Shown here piece by piece: positions 27,865-36,666 of a stretch of 64,000 bases of DNA (position 1 is the stretch's first letter; each line of letters starts with the position of its first letter). The notes under the pieces were generated by a model. It saw only the letters and a list, made by a program, of their open reading frames with translations, did no database searches and was not told the DNA's origin. Location of the stretch: contig JAFIGT010000023.1 of the NCBI GenBank assembly GCA_017849585.1, forward strand, positions 62,001 to 126,000, in the 5' to 3' direction. Both the position numbers and the translations under genes were made by a program. The stretch is from Verrucomicrobium sp. GTDB lineage: Bacteria > Verrucomicrobiota > Verrucomicrobiia > Methylacidiphilales > UBA1321.

Positions 27865-28701
27865 ATGAAATTCATTCCAATCCTCGCCCTGATTCTTCTC
27901 ACCGGCATTCGGGGTTTCGCACAGCAAGTCTTCGTTGATCCTTCTTCGGTCTCCCTCACCAAACCGGGAGTGGTGACGATCATTGACACCGACTTGAAAG
28001 GATCATCCGACGGTGGGAGCTCCGCCACGGTCGGCACGTTGACCGCAACGTACTCGAATTACGTCAGTGGTTACGCCGCCAATCAGGGATTCAATTATCT
28101 CGGATTCAGCGCGGCGGCTACCGGCACCCTGAGCGCCGGAACCTATGCCGTCACGACGCACAATAATCCGAAACAGGTGACGGTGATTCTCTGGAACGAA
28201 AGCAGTGACGGCGGCTTCACCATCAATGACGTGGAATTGGCCTATGACTCGGCCAGCGCCGCCGATCAGGCTTTATTCCAATCCTTCATCGCTTCGTTAG
28301 TTCAGCAGCAACTGACGAATCTGCAAAACCAGATTGATTCTCAGCAGAGTCAGATTTCCATTCTGCAACAGTCCGACACGGATCAATCCGCCGCCATCGC
28401 GCAATTACAGAAGCAAGTCGGCGAGTTGATCAATTCCTATAACCAGCTCGCCGAACAAAACACTGCTGTTCAGGACAGGCTTGAGGCCCTTGAAGCGCAG
28501 CTTGCCAGTATCAGCGTTACCAACGGCGCGAACGGGAGTGATGGAAAGAACGGTAAAAGCGCCAATAACACATGGGGATATATTGGAGCGGGTCTGGGTG
28601 CCGCCGGGGTCATCACCGCCATTCTCAATTTTTCCTCCCAGAGCAATCACGCGGAAGACGAACCGCCTTGCAGGGGTTCGTTTGACGGGAGCGACAAATA
28701 G
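27865..28701 (+). CDS. Secreted coiled-coil protein A of the T4SS operon
   Basis: A 278-aa protein with a signal peptide (to GFAQQ, residue 20), a beta-rich head of about 120 residues (PKQVTVILWNESSDGGFTI), a Gln-rich coiled coil at 145-215 (QQQLTNLQNQIDSQQSQIS), then a Gly-rich segment and a hydrophobic helix (WGYIGAGLGAAGVITAI) near the end. The plan recalls surface or pilus-tip adhesins. It is a paralogue of the next gene. I know no named T4SS component like it. Confidence 0.7.
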   Translation: MKFIPILALILLTGIRGFAQQVFVDPSSVSLTKPGVVTIIDTDLKGSSDGGSSATVGTLTATYSNYVSGYAANQGFNYLGFSAAATGTLSAGTYAVTTHNNPKQVTVILWNESSDGGFTINDVELAYDSASAADQALFQSFIASLVQQQLTNLQNQIDSQQSQISILQQSDTDQSAAIAQLQKQVGELINSYNQLAEQNTAVQDRLEALEAQLASISVTNGANGSDGKNGKSANNTWGYIGAGLGAAGVITAILNFSSQSNHAEDEPPCRGSFDGSDK

Positions 28702-28729
28702 GAACCCTCATCGCCCAAGGAACCAATCT

Positions 28730-29764
28730 ATGAAATTTATTCCGGCCATTCTTTTATTTCTCCTTCTGGAGATGACCAACGGCTTTTCGCAACGGGTCTA
28801 TATCAATCCCGGAGGGATTGACGCCACCGTGGCTGGTCCCGTGACTATTATTCTCACGGATAACCGCACTAATGTCAGTGGGCCAAGTTCCGCAACTGTA
28901 GGAAATGTTACGGCTATCTTTAGCGTTGCGCCCGGAGGCAATGGGCATGCCGCGGCAAGCTCTGTGGCCAGCGGCACACTGCCCGCACCGGGTAACTACC
29001 GGGTGACGACAACAGCCGGTCCTCAGCAATGGACCGTGATTCTCTGGAACGAACCCGCCGATGGCTCGGACGGAAGCATCACGCTCAACGATCTCACATT
29101 AATCTATAACTCCGCCACATCGGAGGACCAGACGGCGTTTCAAACGCTGATCGTTTCGCTCGTTCAACATCAGCTCGATGTTTTGCAGGTTCAGATTACA
29201 GCCCAGCAGAGCCAGATCGATGCGCTCAATGATCTCGTGGGCGAGCAGCAGTCGGCCATTTTAAACCTGCAAGGCACTCAATCCGCGATGGCAGGCCAGA
29301 TCGATTCGATCCTGAGCCAGCTCGCCTTACTGCAAACCTCGGATGGTTCGCAAAACGCCGCCATTGCCAGCTTGCAGCAGTCGCAAGCACTTCTTCAGTC
29401 CCAGTACGCCAGTCTCCAAAGCCAACTCGGAGCCCTGCAAGATACGGTGACGAGCCAGCAAAGTGCGATTGAGTCGTTGCAGGAATCGATGGCAGCGATG
29501 CAGGACCAGTATTCGCACCTGTCCGACAGCCTCAATGACCTGCAAACCCAGGTCGATTCGACGCCTCCTCCCGTAACTTCGACCGCGACAACCGTCGTGC
29601 GGGAGTCCGGCACCAAATCCGACGACACGCTTATTCAGGCCGCTCTCGGGCTTGGCGCTGCCGGTGTGATTGGAAGTGTGATCCATTTTTTTACCGAAAG
29701 CGGAGAGGACAAAGACATCTCCGCTACCGGTGTCCCCGCTTTTCCCGAAGGGAGCGCGAAATGA
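28730..29764 (+). CDS. Secreted coiled-coil protein B of the T4SS operon (paralogue of A)
   Basis: A 344-aa protein with the same plan as its neighbour: MKFIPA start and signal peptide, beta-rich head sharing the VTVILWNE-type strand (here WTVILWNEPADGSDGSITL), longer coiled coil at 135-280 with repeated QSQxxxL heptads, and a C-terminal glycine-rich hydrophobic helix. The coiled coil is roughly twice as long as in protein A. Tandem duplication followed by coil expansion is the simplest explanation. Its stop overlaps the lipoprotein start (ATGA). Confidence 0.7.
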   Translation: MKFIPAILLFLLLEMTNGFSQRVYINPGGIDATVAGPVTIILTDNRTNVSGPSSATVGNVTAIFSVAPGGNGHAAASSVASGTLPAPGNYRVTTTAGPQQWTVILWNEPADGSDGSITLNDLTLIYNSATSEDQTAFQTLIVSLVQHQLDVLQVQITAQQSQIDALNDLVGEQQSAILNLQGTQSAMAGQIDSILSQLALLQTSDGSQNAAIASLQQSQALLQSQYASLQSQLGALQDTVTSQQSAIESLQESMAAMQDQYSHLSDSLNDLQTQVDSTPPPVTSTATTVVRESGTKSDDTLIQAALGLGAAGVIGSVIHFFTESGEDKDISATGVPAFPEGSAK

Positions 29765-30174
29765 GCTTTCGACTCTACACGGCCTTGTCGCTGGTTTGTC
29801 TCTTTGTCCTCACGGCTTGTTCCAGCACGCGCGGCCTTTATGACGCCGGAGCCGCCGCCGCGGGAGGCGTGATCGCCAACAAGCTAAGCGACGGCGATCC
29901 GCTCATGACCGGAGTGGGCGCGGCGGGAGGCGTGGCCGTTTCCGAAATCGCCCAGACGTTGTCAGCCAAGCAGGGACAGACGCAATACACCAACGGTTAT
30001 CAGCAGGGACGAAGCGATGCGGTCAAGCAGCAGTACTGGATTGTCCAGAACCAGCAAAAGCAGTCGAAAACCCCGCCGCCGCAGACCTCCTATCTGCCCA
30101 TCACCGTGCCCGGAGCGACGACCAACGGCGTCACCACGCTCCCGCGCACCGAATACATCCGCGTGGAGCAATAA
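29761..30174 (+). CDS. Outer-membrane lipoprotein of the T4SS operon
   Basis: A 137-aa protein with a clear lipobox, LTAC-SS, at residue 20. The mature part is Gly/Ala-rich (AGAAAAGGVIANKL, GVGAAGGVAVSEI) and then Gln- and Pro-rich. It could play the VirB7 role of anchoring the outer-membrane ring, but sequence does not prove it. It overlaps the upstream gene by 4 bases and is followed after 1 base by the VirB5-like gene. Confidence 0.7.
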   Translation: MSFRLYTALSLVCLFVLTACSSTRGLYDAGAAAAGGVIANKLSDGDPLMTGVGAAGGVAVSEIAQTLSAKQGQTQYTNGYQQGRSDAVKQQYWIVQNQQKQSKTPPPQTSYLPITVPGATTNGVTTLPRTEYIRVEQ

Positions 30175-30175
30175 C

Positions 30176-30961
30176 ATGAAAATTCTCCTCATCCTCCTCT
30201 CACTTCTCGCCGTCCCGCTGGCCCGAGCACAATACGCCGTATCGGTGGTCAATGACCCTGTGGCCGTCCAGAACCACATGGAAGAACTGTTGAAATGGAA
30301 CGAATCGATCCAGCAGTTGAACCAACAGTTGCAGCAAATGCAGCAGGCGGTGCAGCTCGCCCAGCAGATGAAAAGCGTGGTTGGCAACCCGGCGGCAGCG
30401 GCGCAGTCGATGCAGTTGCAACTTCTCGGTTCCTCGCAAATCGGGCAATCCGCTGGCCAGCTCAGCTCCGCGCTCAACCAGACGGCAAATGGAGCCGTGG
30501 CGCTCGAAAACAGCGGATCGGCGTTGTTCCGTCCGGTGGAAATGAAAACGCCGGGCGGATTTTCGATGAGCTTTGCGGCGGATTCCTTCAAACCGTTCGC
30601 CTCGATTCAGAGCCATGACGCGAATGTGAACACGGTCACGTCGGACACCGCCGCCCGCATTGCCGCCTTGGAGCAGCAGAAAGCGACGACGCTCGAGCAG
30701 ATCCAGACCGCGACCGACCAGAGCACCGTGCAAAAACTGACCGCCCAGGCGAGCGCCCTTGATGGACAAATTGCCGCCCTGGGACAGCAACAGCAGACCG
30801 CCACCAACCAGCTCGTTTCCCAGCAAATCAGCAATGAGAACGATGCGGCGATGAAGGCGCAGGCGGCCAATCAGTCCGCCGACCATGAACTCAGCCTTTC
30901 TTTGCAAAACCTGATGCAGTGGCAGGGGCAGGTCACGAGCGACCACACACCGTTCAAATAA
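30176..30961 (+). CDS. virB5: T4SS pilus-tip protein VirB5/TrbJ-like
   Basis: A 261-aa exported protein: signal peptide ending ARA-QY near residue 19, then long Gln-rich helices (IQQLNQQLQQMQQAVQLAQQ and IAALEQQKATTLEQIQTA), as in TrbJ/VirB5. Its place directly before the VirB6-like gene is the canonical order. The ATG at 30176 lies 1 base after the preceding stop. Confidence 0.75.
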   Translation: MKILLILLSLLAVPLARAQYAVSVVNDPVAVQNHMEELLKWNESIQQLNQQLQQMQQAVQLAQQMKSVVGNPAAAAQSMQLQLLGSSQIGQSAGQLSSALNQTANGAVALENSGSALFRPVEMKTPGGFSMSFAADSFKPFASIQSHDANVNTVTSDTAARIAALEQQKATTLEQIQTATDQSTVQKLTAQASALDGQIAALGQQQQTATNQLVSQQISNENDAAMKAQAANQSADHELSLSLQNLMQWQGQVTSDHTPFK

Positions 30962-30973
30962 ACCGACATCCTT

Positions 30974-32224
30974 ATGAGCATCAGCGATCTCATTCCCAAT
31001 TTGCGGCCGATGGTGGAAAGCCTGAACACACAGTTCCGGTTCATCTGCTTCTTCATCCTCACCGCTTCGATCATCGTGCGTACGGGGAAGGGCAGCCAAT
31101 CCATCTCGAATCTGCTGCGTCCGATTGTCACCGCGATTGGCGTGTGTGCCCTCATCGCCTCGCTTCCATTTTGGTTCAACCTCGTTCGCGACACGTTCTG
31201 GAATATTGCCGTCGCGATTCGGCGTGAGACCACCGGCAGCGTCGATGGAGTTGGCGCGTCTTTGATGCAATTGCTGCAGCCGCCGGAAGACGGGATCAAC
31301 TGGCTCGATGTCAGCAACTCGCTGATGAAAGCGGTTCAATACGCCCTCGGCTGGATCATCGTCTGGCTCGGATGCCTCATCCAAGTGCCCATGATGCTCG
31401 TGCAGTATGTCATGGAATGTCTCTGTTACTTATTCCTGCCGATTGCTGTCTCGCTTTTTGCCTTCGATGGCACCAAGGGACTCGCCACCCGCTATATTCA
31501 ACAGACCCTTGCCATTTTGGCATGGCCGATTGGATTTGCGGTGGTTGATCTCGTCGGATACGCGCTGCTCACCAGCGTCACTTCCGCTGTCAGCGCGGGG
31601 GCCATCGTACAAGGAGCCGCCACGCAGTTTACGCCCGCCAACATGGCCATCGGCGGTGTCGTCGCCGTCTGGCTGATTCTCGGCAGCCTAGTGACGCCGG
31701 TCGTCATGCAGATGCTTTTCTGTTCCGGCGTCCCGCTTTCCTCCTCCATCGGACAGTCCGTGCAGATGGGATTGGCCGTCGCTGGCTTGAGCCGGATGAT
31801 TGCCGCGGGAGGAGTCGGCGGGAAAAGTATCGCCAGTTCCAGCCAAAGTAGTTCCGGCCCGGATGCGCCCCCGGCTTCTTCGATCGCTTCGACAACGCCG
31901 CCACCACGTTCACCGCAACCCGTCGATTTACAGCCAGCCGCGCGGTTCGCATCGCAACCGGAAACCGCGCCATCGAGCGGCGGAGCGTCCGGCGCGAAGA
32001 TACCGGGAGTCGTTCAGACTTCACGCGGCTCATTTGCCGTGGGACGCGCCGCCGATGCGATCACGGCCCAGCAGGCCCAGGGCGTCGCCAACGAAAACGG
32101 CACGCCTTTCACCCAAGCCTTTTCGGATGGAACGGTCGTCACGCATCAGCCGCAACCGCCCGCCAATCCCCACGCCCACTCGAAACTCGTTTCATTCCTT
32201 CACTCCGAGCCCACCACCGTATGA
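30974..32224 (+). CDS. virB6: T4SS polytopic inner-membrane protein VirB6/TrbL-like
   Basis: A 416-aa protein. Residues 20-280 hold six or more membrane helices (FICFFILTASIIV, YALGWIIVWLGCLIQVPMML, CYLFLPIAVSLFAF, MAIGGVVAVWLILGSLV), and the last 130 residues are Pro/Ser/Ala-rich and soluble. This is the VirB6/TrbL layout. Overlaps the next start by 4 bases. Confidence 0.82.
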   Translation: MSISDLIPNLRPMVESLNTQFRFICFFILTASIIVRTGKGSQSISNLLRPIVTAIGVCALIASLPFWFNLVRDTFWNIAVAIRRETTGSVDGVGASLMQLLQPPEDGINWLDVSNSLMKAVQYALGWIIVWLGCLIQVPMMLVQYVMECLCYLFLPIAVSLFAFDGTKGLATRYIQQTLAILAWPIGFAVVDLVGYALLTSVTSAVSAGAIVQGAATQFTPANMAIGGVVAVWLILGSLVTPVVMQMLFCSGVPLSSSIGQSVQMGLAVAGLSRMIAAGGVGGKSIASSSQSSSGPDAPPASSIASTTPPPRSPQPVDLQPAARFASQPETAPSSGGASGAKIPGVVQTSRGSFAVGRAADAITAQQAQGVANENGTPFTQAFSDGTVVTHQPQPPANPHAHSKLVSFLHSEPTTV

Positions 32225-32868
32225 ATACGCTCCACGAAACCCGCGTTACAATACCGTCCAGCGTCCCCACGCCGAAACCGGCTCCCACGGTCCTGCGGCT
32301 CTTTGCCGATCATGGCTGGGCGGCGCGGGTTTGGTGTGCCATCGCACTCGTTGCGGTCGCAGCAGCCATCGTCCAGCCCTTCTTAATCATTAGCTCGCTT
32401 CGCACCAAGGAGCGCGTCGTCATTCTGGACGAGACCGGCACCTATCATATTTCGCCGCTCCTGAACTTCGAGGATGCGACCAAATTGCATACCTCGCAGA
32501 CCTTGCTCGCCTGTCTCGCTCTCTTGGAACGAAACCCCAACGGTTTTGATTATCCCGAGCTGTTGGAGAAATTGTTTCTGCCGGAGGCGGTAAAGCAGGC
32601 CAAGGCGATCCAGAGCACGCAAGCCACCGAATTCAAGGCGAAGCAGATTCACCAGAAGGTGGAAGTATTCCGGCTCGACGTGCTCCAAACCCGCAATGAC
32701 CGGGTGTTGGTTGAAGCCACCGGACAACTGATTCGTGTCGGGCTCTTCAACGATGAGTCGTTCACCGAAAGCACGCCGTTCCGCGCCCGCTTCACTCTTC
32801 TTCGCAACCCCAACCTAACCACGAATGGTCGTTTCCCCCTCGCTATATGGAAATTCCAAATCGATTAA
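32221..32868 (+). CDS. virB8: T4SS inner-membrane assembly protein VirB8-like
   Basis: A 215-aa bitopic protein with one membrane helix at 38-58 (VWCAIALVAVAAAIVQPFL) and a periplasmic domain of about 150 residues, the size of VirB8/TraE-type NTF2-like domains. Identification rests on topology, length and position between VirB6- and VirB9-like genes. Overlaps the next gene by 22 bases. Confidence 0.65.
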   Translation: MNTLHETRVTIPSSVPTPKPAPTVLRLFADHGWAARVWCAIALVAVAAAIVQPFLIISSLRTKERVVILDETGTYHISPLLNFEDATKLHTSQTLLACLALLERNPNGFDYPELLEKLFLPEAVKQAKAIQSTQATEFKAKQIHQKVEVFRLDVLQTRNDRVLVEATGQLIRVGLFNDESFTESTPFRARFTLLRNPNLTTNGRFPLAIWKFQID

Positions 32869-33716
32869 TCCTCACCGCGCTCCTGTTCTCCGTCTCGCTG
32901 GCGATTGCCTCGGCTCAGGCCATTAAAACCTTTCCGCTCGACGAGCAGACCGTTTACCACCTGAAGGTCGGAACGGACAAAGTAACGACGATTACGTTCC
33001 CCATCGCCATTACCGCGATGGAAGGAAGTGGACTGACTCTGGATCCAAAAACACCGGCCAAACTGTTGCTGAGCTACCACGCTGGCGACCGGTTCTTTTC
33101 GGTTCGCACTTTGGTCGAGGGAGCTACTGGCAGCCTGAACGTCATCTGCAATCGCGCCGTCTACGTGCTGGAATTCATCACCGACAAGGAACCGTTTCAA
33201 TCGGTGCAATTCTATATAAACGATGGTCCGGCAGGAATGAGCCAGGGCGTGCGCAGGAACGTTGACCCTGCGCGTTTGCTTGGATTGCTCGATAAGGCCA
33301 AGGCGTATCCGCTTCTTTCCAAGCAGTACCCGGAAATGGTCTCGCAGATCGCTAAAGCTGAGCCGTTCTCGACTGCTCTCTATAGCGGCTTCGATGTGAT
33401 CCTGACGCGGGTATTCCGGTTCGATGCGGACGATGCACTCGCTTTCAAAATCGAATTGGTGAACCGCACCGACCATCCGATTCTCTACGTCCCGCAGTCA
33501 CTTGCGGTTCGAGTGGGTCCTACAGTTTATTGGAGCGCCCTGTCCGATGCCTCGGGAATCATGCCTGCCGGGGTGAAGGATTCCCAAACGGGCGAGATCA
33601 CTCCCAGTCACAGCCAGGCATGGTTCGTCATCTGCGGCACTGCAGGACATGGCCGCAATCATCTCTCGGTAACGAACAAGTTCAACGTGCTCGTTTTTCG
33701 GCGGGAGGCTTTATGA
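32847..33716 (+). CDS. virB9: T4SS outer-ring protein VirB9/TrbG-like
   Basis: A 289-aa exported protein with a signal peptide ending near residue 23 (IASAQA). The N-terminal beta domain (VYHLKVGTDKVTTITFP) corresponds to the start of VirB9/TrbG proteins, where the mature chain opens with a transport-associated beta strand. The C-terminal part is beta-rich. It is directly followed (ATGA overlap) by the VirB10-like gene. Confidence 0.65.
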   Translation: MEIPNRLILTALLFSVSLAIASAQAIKTFPLDEQTVYHLKVGTDKVTTITFPIAITAMEGSGLTLDPKTPAKLLLSYHAGDRFFSVRTLVEGATGSLNVICNRAVYVLEFITDKEPFQSVQFYINDGPAGMSQGVRRNVDPARLLGLLDKAKAYPLLSKQYPEMVSQIAKAEPFSTALYSGFDVILTRVFRFDADDALAFKIELVNRTDHPILYVPQSLAVRVGPTVYWSALSDASGIMPAGVKDSQTGEITPSHSQAWFVICGTAGHGRNHLSVTNKFNVLVFRREAL

Positions 33717-34717
33717 ATCCCCGAAAATTCCTCGACTTTTTCAAAACCCGAACCGGGCATTTCTGCCTCTTCGCCGTGGCTTTCATCGTCGGAGGCGTTC
33801 TCCTCTACACCTTCAATCACCGGCCATCGGCGACGGTCAGTGTTGTTCAGCCGCCGAAACCAGTCATCTCAAAAGAGCAGATCGAAACCGAGCTTCGCAA
33901 TGGAGCCAGCGCGGACCAGTTGAACAATCGCAAACCGAAGCTCGCCACCCCGTCGGCTCCCATCGCTTCCATTCCGGTTCCTCCCTCATTGCCGATTTCG
34001 CTCTATCACAGCGGCACCGCCGAAAAGGAACTGTCCGAGAATTACGCTCCCTATGGACGGCTCATTCCCTGTGAGACGGTGATTACAATCGATTCGGCCA
34101 AGATCGAAACGCCGATCATCGGTTTTGTCACCGAGGATGTTTGGCACGAGGGAAAGCTCATCATCCCGGCCGGAGCGGAAGTACACGGCAAAGCGCAGGT
34201 TGACCCTTCCCGCGAACGCATCGCCAGTGATAGCAGTTGGGTCATCGTTTGGCGCACGACCGACCGGCTCAATGGCGCGGAACTTCCTTTGCGCGGCATC
34301 GCGCTCGACATGGAACGCCATTACGGAGCGAATTCGTGGGAAATTACGGACGGTTCCGCCGGATTACGCGGGCAGGTTTTGAAAACCGATAACATGGCGG
34401 AGATCAAACTGTTTGCCTCCACGTTCCTGAGCGCCGCCGCTTCCGGCTTTCTCGATACCGAGACCAGCTTTAACAGTCTCACGGGTCAGACGGCGCAAAC
34501 GGCCTTGAGCACACCGAAAAACGCCGCCTTGCAGGGAGTCAGCGCCGTGCTTGCCAGTTACGCGCAGCAAATCGCCAATTCGATCAAGCGTGACGGATTC
34601 TATGTCCGCGTGCCGGCAGGGAAACAGTTTTATCTCTACGTCACTCAACCGATCGATTTGGAAAACGCCCAGCGCGGCAATTCCCGAATCGCTCTCAAAC
34701 CCGAAGGAAAGAAATAG
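33713..34717 (+). CDS. virB10: T4SS channel scaffold VirB10/TrbI-like
   Basis: A 334-aa protein: cytoplasmic N-terminus, one membrane helix at 17-37 (FCLFAVAFIVGGVLLYTF), a Pro-rich linker (PPKPVISKEQI, IPVPPSLP), then a C-terminal beta-barrel-type domain (YGRLIPCETVITIDSA, GKLIIPAGAEVHGKAQV, VPAGKQFYLYVTQPI). These are the hallmark segments of VirB10/TrbI. The start overlaps the virB9 stop. Confidence 0.88.
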   Translation: MNPRKFLDFFKTRTGHFCLFAVAFIVGGVLLYTFNHRPSATVSVVQPPKPVISKEQIETELRNGASADQLNNRKPKLATPSAPIASIPVPPSLPISLYHSGTAEKELSENYAPYGRLIPCETVITIDSAKIETPIIGFVTEDVWHEGKLIIPAGAEVHGKAQVDPSRERIASDSSWVIVWRTTDRLNGAELPLRGIALDMERHYGANSWEITDGSAGLRGQVLKTDNMAEIKLFASTFLSAAASGFLDTETSFNSLTGQTAQTALSTPKNAALQGVSAVLASYAQQIANSIKRDGFYVRVPAGKQFYLYVTQPIDLENAQRGNSRIALKPEGKK

Positions 34718-35428
34718 ATGAAACAGCCCCGTCTCCTGTTACTCGCATTGGTCTCCTTGGTCATTCCCATCGGCTGCGCTTCCGGCCCCCGAATTACCGA
34801 CGTGGATACGACCGCCGCTTTACCGGCTCTTCCCGCCGATGAACCGGATTCCAGCACGGTTCGCCAGCCGGAGAATTTGAAAGCTTATCCGGTGGGACGC
34901 TACGCCGATCCCAGTTCGCCCGATGTCATGCACGAAGCGCATACCGTCTATCGCGCCGAAACATCACCGCAATGGAATCTCGCTCCCAGCGCACCCACGA
35001 CGGTTCCGCTTGGGCCGGATGCGAACGCCACGTTGGAAGCGGTTGCCGATCCTTCCCGGCAGCATGTCGCGTTGACCGCGGAACTGGAACAGCGGCTCAA
35101 GCAGGAGGATCAACTTTTGCAAACCACCTATGAACAGAACGAGCGGATGTCCCAGGAAATCAAAACGCTTCAGGACCAGATTATAAAACTGAACCAACCG
35201 GTAAAATCGCAGCAGCCGCAGATCTCCACCGACGCTCCCGAATTGCCGGGGGCTACTGATTCTGCTTCACAGGCGGTTGCCGTCACCAACCCGGAACCGG
35301 CCCACGAGCGCACCTGGACGGAGTGGGCCCGATCATTCTGGACGAAGTCCGAGCCCACTTCTTCCGCAAACTCTTCCCCCGGGGAAAAGAGTGCCGGAAC
35401 AACCTTCAACCCCAAAGAAAGGAAATAA
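34718..35428 (+). CDS. Lipoprotein of the T4SS operon
   Basis: A 236-aa protein with lipobox IPIG-C-AS at residue 20. The mature chain is low-complexity with a short coiled coil at 125-160 (LEQRLKQEDQLLQTTYEQ, SQEIKTLQDQIIKL), and a Ser/Lys-rich C-terminus. It starts immediately after the virB10 stop. It may be the VirB7/TraV-type ring lipoprotein, or an unrelated accessory part; the other lipoprotein at 29761 competes for that role. Confidence 0.65.
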   Translation: MKQPRLLLLALVSLVIPIGCASGPRITDVDTTAALPALPADEPDSSTVRQPENLKAYPVGRYADPSSPDVMHEAHTVYRAETSPQWNLAPSAPTTVPLGPDANATLEAVADPSRQHVALTAELEQRLKQEDQLLQTTYEQNERMSQEIKTLQDQIIKLNQPVKSQQPQISTDAPELPGATDSASQAVAVTNPEPAHERTWTEWARSFWTKSEPTSSANSSPGEKSAGTTFNPKERK

Positions 35429-35434
35429 CAAACC

Positions 35435-35686
35435 GTGATTCATATCACCGTCGCGCTGCCCGACCATGTCGCGCAGCAATACTACGAAGCCTCCGAAAAG
35501 CTGGCTCATTATCTCGGCGAACCCGCCCCCAACGCGCAAACGCTCATGCGTTGCATGCTGGCAACGTTCTCCGCCGACGAGATCGCCCGCAATTTCGACA
35601 TCGGGCTTCGCAATCATCTGGGCCTTCCGATGCCGGGAGAAACGGACACTTACGTCTTTCCTCCCGAGTTCGAGAACGCGCCTTAA
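35435..35686 (+). CDS. Small protein of unknown function
   Basis: An 83-aa product with a GTG start 6 bases after the preceding stop. It reads MIHITVALPDHVAQQYYEAS and contains two predicted helices; the start resembles ribbon-helix-helix proteins (short beta strand, then a helix), but I cannot confirm a DNA-binding motif. Same operon as the T4SS genes. Confidence 0.55.
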   Translation: MIHITVALPDHVAQQYYEASEKLAHYLGEPAPNAQTLMRCMLATFSADEIARNFDIGLRNHLGLPMPGETDTYVFPPEFENAP

Positions 35687-35728
35687 TCCCCAAGAACCTC
35701 ATTCACCCTCAGCACAGAAAGCAATCCT

Positions 35729-36166
35729 ATGGCTACATCCACCAAAAATCCTCCCGAATCCAAAATCGAAAAAAATGATCCGCCGAAAACGAGCGAACGC
35801 TTCAACACCATCAATGCCCAAGTCAACCAACGCCTGCATACGTTCAAGGAAAACAATCCCAAGTGGGTTGCCTACTACGCCGATATGGTGAAAACGAGTC
35901 CCGACCGCGCCGTCGATTCCCTCCTGCTCAACCGGATGTTCCGGTTTGAAGCTGACACCCGCCAGGCCAAGACTTTGACGCCCGGCGCCGAAGAATGGCT
36001 CAACAAACAATCGCCCGACGTGCAGCAGCGCGTGCATGAACGGGTGGAACAGGCTCGGCCCGAGGAACGGGCGACGGTGTTCATTGATCTGGTGAGCCAG
36101 GAAAAGGCCAAAATCGATTTCAGCCCGCGAACCGCCACGGGGCACGGACAATCCATGGGCGTCTAG
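35729..36166 (+). CDS. Hydrophilic protein of unknown function, end of T4SS operon
   Basis: A 145-aa protein with a Lys/Pro-rich disordered start and a helical, charged core (FNTINAQVNQRLHTFKENNP, QQRVHERVEQARPEERATV). No family recognised, no signal peptide, no membrane helix. It is the last gene before a strong hairpin terminator. Confidence 0.6.
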   Translation: MATSTKNPPESKIEKNDPPKTSERFNTINAQVNQRLHTFKENNPKWVAYYADMVKTSPDRAVDSLLLNRMFRFEADTRQAKTLTPGAEEWLNKQSPDVQQRVHERVEQARPEERATVFIDLVSQEKAKIDFSPRTATGHGQSMGV

Positions 36167-36253
36167 TCATCCAGCGAAAGAACAACAATTGGTTGCCCCA
36201 GCGCGTCGAACCGTCGGCCTCAGCTGCCCCCGGTTCCACGCGCTACGGGGCTC

Positions 36254-36315
36254 GCGCCCGGAAAGGCGAGCGGCCTCCCATCCACCCTCCCACCGCTCGC
36301 TTTCCCGGCGCTTTT
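36254..36315 (+). terminator. Rho-independent terminator after the T4SS operon
   Basis: A long GC-rich hairpin: left arm 36254-36273 (GCGCCCGGAAAGGCGAGCGG) pairs with right arm 36293-36311, with one mismatch and one bulge, around a 19-base loop. TTTT follows at 36312-36315. It separates the secretion operon from the small gene at 36335. Confidence 0.75.
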
Positions 36316-36334
36316 ACCCATTGGAAAAATCACT

Positions 36335-36607
36335 ATGGAACCCATCAAACCGCTCAGTGTTAAATTCGATCCTGCCGTGCGCAAGAATATCCGGCATGTC
36401 TCGGGTCTGCTTAACTGGCCCGAAGGTCAGTTCGTCAACGATTGCGTTGGCATCGTGCTTGAACTGATTGCCGACCGGACGATTTCTCCCATCCACAAGA
36501 CCATTCTGCTTTCGCAGCAAGCCATTGACTGCGAGAAGGCCAAGTTTCTTCTACCCGTGGCAACTGATCTCTCATCAGACCGATTGCCGCGAAAAGCAAG
36601 TCCCTGA
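36335..36607 (+). CDS. Small ribbon-helix-helix-like protein
   Basis: A 90-aa protein, MEPIKPLSVKFDPAVRKNI then a helix-rich core ending in LLSQQAIDCEKAK. The pattern M-x-P-x-KP-x-SVK followed by two helices is shared with the gene at 57924, so the two are paralogues. A short strand followed by two helices suggests a ribbon-helix-helix fold, often a DNA-binding regulator; this is a fold guess. Confidence 0.6.
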   Translation: MEPIKPLSVKFDPAVRKNIRHVSGLLNWPEGQFVNDCVGIVLELIADRTISPIHKTILLSQQAIDCEKAKFLLPVATDLSSDRLPRKASP

Positions 36608-36666
36608 TTTCGAAGCTTTGTCTTCACGTCATTCGTTTGCCTCACCTCAACCTCATCCATGAATCT

